Assembly (NCBI GenBank): GCA_964548055.1
Contig: CAZJPS010000018.1
Location: forward strand, 1 to 20,105
DNA from: CAZJPS01 sp964548055
GTDB taxonomy: Bacteria > Patescibacteriota > Gracilibacteria > Peribacterales > Peribacteraceae
Length of the DNA: 20,105 nucleotides
Direction of reading: 5' to 3'
Of this stretch, positions 16,147 to 20,105 are shown piece by piece. Under the pieces are notes generated by a model. It made no database searches. It had not been told where the DNA came from and saw only the letters and a program-made list of their open reading frames with translations. Both the position numbers and the translations under genes were made by a program. Within the stretch, counting starts at the first letter, position 1; every line of letters starts with the position of its first letter.

Positions 16147-16192
16147 ATGTTTCTTGTAAAACAACACCTCCCGCTTCGCATAGCACCAACTC

Positions 16193-17296
16193 TCAGAATA
16201 ATTTCAAGATATCGTGATACGTAATGATCACAATAAGAAGTAGCAGGAAGATGAAGCCAATCGCGTTCGTTGCAAGTTCAAATCTGCGCGGGGCTGGGCG
16301 CTTACGCAAAAGCTCGGCAAGAACAAAGAAGAGCCTGCCTCCATCTAGTGCTGGGAATGGGAGAATATTTAAAATGGCCAAACTCAAGCTGAGATCCGCA
16401 ACTAATCTTAGATATGGCATGAGACCCGCTTGCACCGTATCGTGTGTCATCACCGCAATTCCTACAATTCCGGTAATACCCTCAGGTACGCGGGCGCGCT
16501 CTAATAGCGATGTGAAAAGCTCTCCAATACCTAGAATTGTTTGCACGGTCATCACACGCACTTCCCGTAGCGCAAAAATAAAAGAAACAGGGAGCGAATG
16601 AGTTTTGGCAGACACGGTTGGTGCAAATTGTAACTCAATGCCTGTTTTTCCATCTTGCACAGGAACTGTGAGGGTCATTCCGGTACCCCCTGCCGTACGG
16701 AGCTCGTACTTCACCTGTGTTTTGCCTTTCTGCCATTCAATAACATCAGATGGTATATAAACGGGCGTTCCATCAATGGAAAGAATGGTGGAAGGAGATG
16801 GCACTCCAGCCTTCGCAGCAGTTCCATCCGCCCGTACTGAAGCAATATCTACACCTGCTTCCATGCTGATATCCCCTCGCATTGCTGCTTCCTTCATTTC
16901 ATCTATAGACACATACCTCGGTATCCAATGCCACTGCCAGAAGCCAAGAGTAAAAATAAGAAGAGCGAATGCCAGGTTCATGAGTACTCCAGCTGTGAGA
17001 ATGAGAATACGAGAAGGATAACAAGCTCCCGCAAAACTCCCCGGAGCCTTTCGTTCCCACTCCGTTGCAGCATTTTCCCCCTTCAGCCGCACAAAGCCTC
17101 CAAACGGAATCCAGTTGAGCGAAAAAATTGTCCCGCCCTGCGTAAAGAGTTTTTTGGCCCTGGGAGGCAAACCAAAACCGAACTCTTCTACAATCACTTT
17201 TGATTTTCGTGCTGCAAAAAAATGCCCGCACTCGTGTATGAGAATGAGGAAACTGAGGAGCAACAAAAACGCCAAAATTGAGGTGATGAGACTCAC
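16193..17296 (-). CDS. rseP: Site-2 intramembrane zinc metalloprotease, RseP type
   Basis: RseP-type M50 proteases cut transmembrane segments, including signal-peptide remnants and anti-sigma factors. The 367-aa protein has the zinc motif HECGH (21-25) in its first helix, the second-helix LTAGVLMNLAFALL, one PDZ-like domain at about residues 125-200 (SVRADGTAAKAGVPS), and the third zinc ligand in FPALDGGRL (D318). The C-terminal helix follows. E. coli RseP has two PDZ domains and about 450 residues; a single PDZ is common in shorter homologues. The start is GTG, directly preceded by GCGAGG, which is too close to serve as a normal Shine-Dalgarno. dnaA starts 46 bp downstream. The final substrate is unknown; prelipoproteins or pilin signal peptides are possible. 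Confidence 0.93.
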   Translation of the reverse strand: MSLITSILAFLLLLSFLILIHECGHFFAARKSKVIVEEFGFGLPPRAKKLFTQGGTIFSLNWIPFGGFVRLKGENAATEWERKAPGSFAGACYPSRILILTAGVLMNLAFALLIFTLGFWQWHWIPRYVSIDEMKEAAMRGDISMEAGVDIASVRADGTAAKAGVPSPSTILSIDGTPVYIPSDVIEWQKGKTQVKYELRTAGGTGMTLTVPVQDGKTGIELQFAPTVSAKTHSLPVSFIFALREVRVMTVQTILGIGELFTSLLERARVPEGITGIVGIAVMTHDTVQAGLMPYLRLVADLSLSLAILNILPFPALDGGRLFFVLAELLRKRPAPRRFELATNAIGFIFLLLLIVIITYHDILKLF

Positions 17297-17316
17297 CTCG
17301 CGATGCTAGCGATACC

Positions 17317-17340
17317 GTGGAAAACAAAAAAGTTTTCCAC
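17317..17340. repeat. Perfect 9-bp hairpin with A6 loop upstream of rseP
   Basis: GTGGAAAAC (17317-17325) and GTTTTCCAC (17332-17340) are perfectly complementary around six adenines. The element lies 20 bp upstream of the rseP start and downstream of the pilin gene. No T-run follows on either strand, so a classical terminator is doubtful. The right arm with its next base reads TTTTCCACA, a variant DnaA-box sequence used in cyanobacteria. Confidence 0.55.
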
Positions 17341-17414
17341 AACCATTCGAATTGCACTCGCATGTAAACATTCTGCCGCAATGCAATGTTAGGAAAATTA
17401 CACGTCCCACGCAT

Positions 17415-18482
17415 TTATTTTGCTACTTCTATTGTGGCTCCGCTTGGTATCCCTCCACCATACAATGAAAGGTTGTACACCTTCCAGTTGCCTGTGTAGG
17501 GCGTGATCATTGGGTACAAGTTTGTGGTAGGGCTTACGTACGTTGTGGAATAGCCAAGCGTCCATGCACCTGAATTCACTTTATAATAATAATCTGCACC
17601 AGTTGCAGTAATGATGATACGAACAGAAATCACATCATTCCAGTTCGCTGTTCCAAATGAACTGTAATTAGTGCCGTCTTGATAAATGTAAAATGTATAA
17701 GTTCCACCCATATTTTTCACAAAATAGAAACCGTACGCCAGGTTTGCATAGTTATTCCCTGAAAGAGAGCCATTTCCCAGTCCCACCATAAAGTAGTCTG
17801 TCACGCCATTTCCCGTCCCTGCAGTTTCGGTAGTCCATTCAAATGTAAGCCCCGCTTGCCTCGCATAACTACTTGTACCTACAAAACCTCCTGTCCATCC
17901 CTGTGTTGCAGAAATATTATACGTATACACTCCATTTGCTTCTGTGCCCTGGTTTCCCGTTGGGCTCTGGGTCATCGTTGGAGTAACGGCGCCGCCTGCG
18001 CCACTGACTCCTTCACCTTCTGTGGTACAGGCTCCCACCACCACTGCTCCGTTTGAAATATTCACGTAATATCCAGTGTTATTATCTGTTCCTGTTTTAG
18101 GATCCTTGGGAATTTTTTTAAGATAGGGTGCCAGATCAGTATCCAGAGAATTCACTCCGCAGTTGGTAGCTGCCACTGTATAACCCGCGCACGTGCCCCC
18201 ACAGCTTCCCACACTTTCACCGATCAGTTGTACGGTAGATGCGTTCGAATCAATGGCCGTTGGAGTACTTGGCATTGTTGCACCATTATCCAGATGATAC
18301 TGACGAATAGCCTGCGCAATGGAACCAACATCAGACCACCTTGTAGAATTGCGTGCCATGTTAAAGCGTCTTGCAGGATCCACAGCGATGAACACAACGG
18401 AGGCCAACACAGAAATCACCGTGATGACCACAATGAGCTCCACGAGTGTAAATCCCTCATGTTGAAATTTCTTGAAGCGCAT
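17415..18482 (-). CDS. Type IV prepilin-like protein with a lectin-like C-terminal domain
   Basis: The 355-aa protein begins with a short basic leader, then G10-F-T-L-V-E15 followed by LIVVITVISVLASVVFIAV: a class III signal cut by prepilin peptidase, with Glu5 of the mature protein and the assembly helix. The pilin domain continues to about residue 155 and has five cysteines in two groups (SCGGTC, NCGV, GAC). A Gly/Ser/Thr linker (155-180) leads to a beta-rich region (180-355) with many Tyr, Trp, Gly and Asn residues, such as GLTFEWTTETAGTG and YFMVGLGNG, resembling concanavalin/LamG-type jelly rolls. The ATG at 18482 is required: longer in-frame versions run into the tRNA-Val gene and put the signal too far inside. 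There is no Shine-Dalgarno. A minor or tip pilin for surface binding is the likely role; no pilus assembly genes are nearby. Confidence 0.88.
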   Translation of the reverse strand: MRFKKFQHEGFTLVELIVVITVISVLASVVFIAVDPARRFNMARNSTRWSDVGSIAQAIRQYHLDNGATMPSTPTAIDSNASTVQLIGESVGSCGGTCAGYTVAATNCGVNSLDTDLAPYLKKIPKDPKTGTDNNTGYYVNISNGAVVVGACTTEGEGVSGAGGAVTPTMTQSPTGNQGTEANGVYTYNISATQGWTGGFVGTSSYARQAGLTFEWTTETAGTGNGVTDYFMVGLGNGSLSGNNYANLAYGFYFVKNMGGTYTFYIYQDGTNYSSFGTANWNDVISVRIIITATGADYYYKVNSGAWTLGYSTTYVSPTTNLYPMITPYTGNWKVYNLSLYGGGIPSGATIEVAK

Positions 18483-18584
18483 GTGAACGGATGTGAGTCT
18501 ACAGGAGAGAGAAACAGGAAGACACTGACCGAATAACTCAGTCGTATTTTGATCAATGTTTGTGGCGCTTGGAATGAGTACGAA

Positions 18585-18661
18585 TGGTGGGCAATACTGG
18601 ACTCGAACCAGTGACCTCCACAATGTCAATGTGGCGCTCTAGCCAGCTGAGCTAATTGCCC
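18585..18661 (-). tRNA. tRNA-Val (GAC)
   Basis: On the minus strand GGGCAAT pairs with ATTGCCC; D arm GCTC/GAGC; anticodon stem CCACA/TGTGG encloses TTGACAT, giving anticodon GAC for valine GUC and GUU. The T arm is ACTGG/CCAGT around TTCGAGT. The discriminator is A and CCA is encoded. The gene lies 102 bp upstream of the prepilin start on the same strand. Confidence 0.95.
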
Positions 18662-18752
18662 TGAGGAATGATGACAGTAACCGTAGAAAAGATCAGAACG
18701 AGAAGCGAAGCTGGAAGCTGCTCGTCCACCGTAGCCCAGAGGCGAGGGTGGA

Positions 18753-18764
18753 AGCTAATTGCCC
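18753..18764. repeat. 12-bp copy of the tRNA-Val 5' end
   Basis: AGCTAATTGCCC at 18753-18764 repeats exactly the sequence at 18650-18661, the 5' end of tRNA-Val, in the same orientation and 103 bp apart. No other tRNA arm accompanies it. It could be a remnant of a tandem tRNA or of a recombination event at the tRNA. Confidence 0.5.
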
Positions 18765-18791
18765 ATAGAAGTTGACGAAGGGTACCAAGGA

Positions 18792-18812
18792 CAGCAAGAA
18801 GCAACAAGCAAC
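18792..18812. repeat. Three tandem heptamers upstream of comF
   Basis: Three seven-base units in a row: CAGCAAG, AAGCAAC, AAGCAAC. The unit differs by one base from AAGCGAC, the unit of the array at 12836-12853, so the two may be one repeat family. The rest of the 258-bp region between tRNA-Val and the comF start holds no gene I can support. Confidence 0.5.
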
Positions 18813-18934
18813 TTTGTTCGTTCTTTCATCCAAAGAACGCTCGTTTTGCCTTCTGGATGTAGAAAAAGCAGAAATACTACAACGTTGCTGGTGATATCCC
18901 TATTTTCACGTTCTGAAGGTTGTATAACTACTCC

Positions 18935-19555
18935 ATGTGGAATTTTATACTTGGGAGCCTTTTCCCTCCTCGCACTCTCAATCTTGAGCATGCCATTCAG
19001 TACGAGCGTGAACCAATTGTTCTACATGGTAAGGCGCTGCATTCCAGCGGTCTTCACTCCATCGATCGGATTGTGGGTGCGTGTATGTACGATACATCTC
19101 CCGATATTCGGCAAGCTATCCATCTCTTCAAATACCGAAGCATTCGCACTCTATCTCTCCCTCTTGGCGCTCTTCTTCTGCGAACAATTCCCTATCTTGC
19201 GCTTCCATTGAGTGTTGAACCTGTTCTCTGCCCCGTCCCACTACACTGGGCACGACGCTTTTCTCGCGGGTATAACCAAGCAGAAATTCTTGCGAGTAGT
19301 ATTCACACAGAAACACACTGGCAAATGATGCCACTTCTATCGCGTACTCGATGGACTACAACACAAACAAAAAAACATCGAAGTGACCGCTTTCAGAACA
19401 TGAATGGAGTGTTTGTACCAGTCGTGTCTTCCCCTTCTCATGTAGTACTCATAGACGATGTGTGCACCACCGGAGCCACCCTCGATTCGTGTGCCAGAGC
19501 CCTGAAGCAAGCGGGAGCCAAGCACGTTCAAGCCTTGGTGATCGCATTTGGATAA
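18935..19555 (+). CDS. comF: ComF-family phosphoribosyltransferase-like protein
   Basis: ComF proteins are soluble PRTase-fold proteins needed for natural transformation, acting with ComFA and PriA on single-stranded DNA taken up by the cell. The 206-aa product shows the family motif CPVPLHWARRFSRGYNQAE (99-117) and the PRPP-binding loop VVLIDDVCTTGATL (170-183), followed by ALKQAGAKHV. The N-terminal LFPPR, which in ComF normally leads into a four-cysteine zinc finger, is here followed by TLNLEHA with no CxxC pairs, so the zinc finger is gone. TTG at 18920 is in frame upstream; the ATG at 18935 is preferred, but neither has a well-spaced Shine-Dalgarno. It is transcribed away from the prepilin and tRNA-Val, and a pilin next to comF suits DNA uptake. 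Confidence 0.9.
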   Translation: MWNFILGSLFPPRTLNLEHAIQYEREPIVLHGKALHSSGLHSIDRIVGACMYDTSPDIRQAIHLFKYRSIRTLSLPLGALLLRTIPYLALPLSVEPVLCPVPLHWARRFSRGYNQAEILASSIHTETHWQMMPLLSRTRWTTTQTKKHRSDRFQNMNGVFVPVVSSPSHVVLIDDVCTTGATLDSCARALKQAGAKHVQALVIAFG

Positions 19556-19647
19556 TATGGCTTTCTGTAGCGGCAAAGTAACTTAGTTATATAAACACTA
19601 TTATCGCATTTTGCAACTCTGCCACCATGCTCAAAACCATGTTTTTG

Positions 19648-19656
19648 TGCTATAAT
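19648..19656 (+). promoter_or_regulatory. Extended -10 promoter for the last gene
   Basis: TGC precedes a perfect TATAAT (19651-19656), an extended -10 element that can work without a good -35; none is visible. It would start transcription near 19663, giving the downstream gene a leader of about 130 nt that holds a short ORF (19774-19800). The remaining sequence from 19556 to here shows only an 8-bp inverted repeat (GCATTTTG and CAAAATGC) flanking the promoter. Confidence 0.5.
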
Positions 19657-19773
19657 AATTGGATTTGAAACACTCACACCACTTCGCGATCAAAATGCAA
19701 AATTCGTGCTCATCCTAAACCAAAACTGCTACTTACTGCACACAGACGCTACGAGGTGCGGGAAGTGGAAATA

Positions 19774-19800
19774 ATGATCACACAACCCAAAATGATATGA
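19774..19800 (+). CDS. Possible 8-codon leader ORF
   Basis: ATG at 19774 opens the peptide MITQPKMI and stops with TGA at 19798-19800. GGAAG lies 8 bases upstream, well spaced for a Shine-Dalgarno, unlike the following gene. Its TGA overlaps an ATG (19797) that is in frame with the next gene, in the ATGA arrangement typical of translational coupling. Being so short it may be chance. Confidence 0.3.
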   Translation: MITQPKMI

Positions 19801-20105
19801 ACCACATGGCAAAACATCAACCCCAAAAACCGGCCTTTGATCCATCACGTTTGAGCACAGATCCACTGAAGCCTGTGCAGATATCTAAAAAGCAGGCTTC
19901 TCTTCAGTGGTCTGCCCCTGTTCAACCTATCCACGAGCGAACAGAACGTTGGTACGCATGCGGCATGGCATTTCTGCTAATTTTAATTGTATACGGCATA
20001 CTTTCGCATATTTGGACGCTCTCATTTGCATCACTCGCTATCGGATTCACGTACTACCTTATACGCAAGGCTCCCCCCATTGTTCGCACCATCAGTTTGG
20101 AACAT
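19797..20105 (+). CDS. Start of a two-helix membrane protein (truncated by window end)
   Basis: The first 103 residues are seen and the gene runs off the right edge. A polar N-terminal region of about 50 residues, rich in Pro, Gln and Lys, is followed by two close hydrophobic segments (about residues 53-70 and 73-89) separated by HIWT, then a basic stretch (IRKAPPIVRT). I do not recognise the family. The start is ATG at 19797 or, three codons on, ATG at 19806 (MAKHQPQKP); the first overlaps the stop of a tiny upstream ORF. An extended -10 promoter lies about 140 bp upstream. Function unknown. Confidence 0.65.
   Translation, partial: MNHMAKHQPQKPAFDPSRLSTDPLKPVQISKKQASLQWSAPVQPIHERTERWYACGMAFLLILIVYGILSHIWTLSFASLAIGFTYYLIRKAPPIVRTISLEH

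Noticed and set aside
16147..16192. Replication origin next to dnaA
   Set aside because: The gap is only 46 bp and shows no DnaA-box cluster or AT-rich unwinding region; dnaN is not adjacent.
18483..18629. N-terminal extension of the prepilin
   Set aside because: The extra 49 codons overlap the 3' end of tRNA-Val and place the prepilin signal 58 residues inside, which the family does not allow.
18759..19211. 150-aa open frame on + before and inside comF
   Set aside because: Two thirds overlap comF in a different frame; the comF frame carries the real motifs.

Overview
The window reads as chromosomal housekeeping DNA from a small-genome bacterium, probably a Candidate Phyla Radiation (Patescibacteria) lineage, perhaps near Peregrinibacteria. 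This is inferred from four things: a threonyl-tRNA synthetase without its N-terminal TGS domain, many small membrane proteins of no known function, the near absence of Shine-Dalgarno sequences, and a prepilin carrying a lectin-like domain. TGA is used as a normal stop, so this is not one of the UGA=Gly lineages. No rRNA, CRISPR array, transposase or prophage gene was seen.

Layout. Positions 1-1066 (+): a protein of unknown function with a membrane hairpin. Positions 1109-9839 (all - except tRNA-Pro): translation factor IF-2 (infB), a DHH/DHHA1 phosphoesterase, a tight two-gene unit (unknown 537-aa protein followed by a DapF-fold, CntK-like amino-acid racemase), tRNA-Pro(GGG) on +, an unknown 191-aa protein, and enolase. 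Positions 9950-11805 (-): three small membrane proteins; the third directly follows lgt. Positions 11811-17296 (-): an Lgt-like lipoprotein diacylglyceryl transferase, thrS, dnaA and a site-2 protease of the RseP type, listed from low to high coordinate, so transcription runs rseP, dnaA, thrS, lgt, 109-aa protein. Positions 17415-18661 (-): a type IV prepilin with a C-terminal beta-rich, lectin-like domain, and tRNA-Val(GAC). Positions 18935-20105 (+): a ComF-like phosphoribosyltransferase and the start of a two-helix membrane protein.

How the genes fit together. Most are core functions: translation (infB, thrS, two tRNAs), replication initiation (dnaA), glycolysis (eno) and envelope maturation (lgt, rseP). 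The prepilin and ComF genes diverge from a shared region and point to surface attachment and DNA uptake. The least ordinary parts are the racemase plus 537-aa pair, a palindromic element that seems to have inserted into the DHH gene and removed its original stop codon, heptamer repeats in two intergenic regions, a possibly defective Lgt active site, and promoters sitting so close to start codons that the mRNAs should be leaderless.
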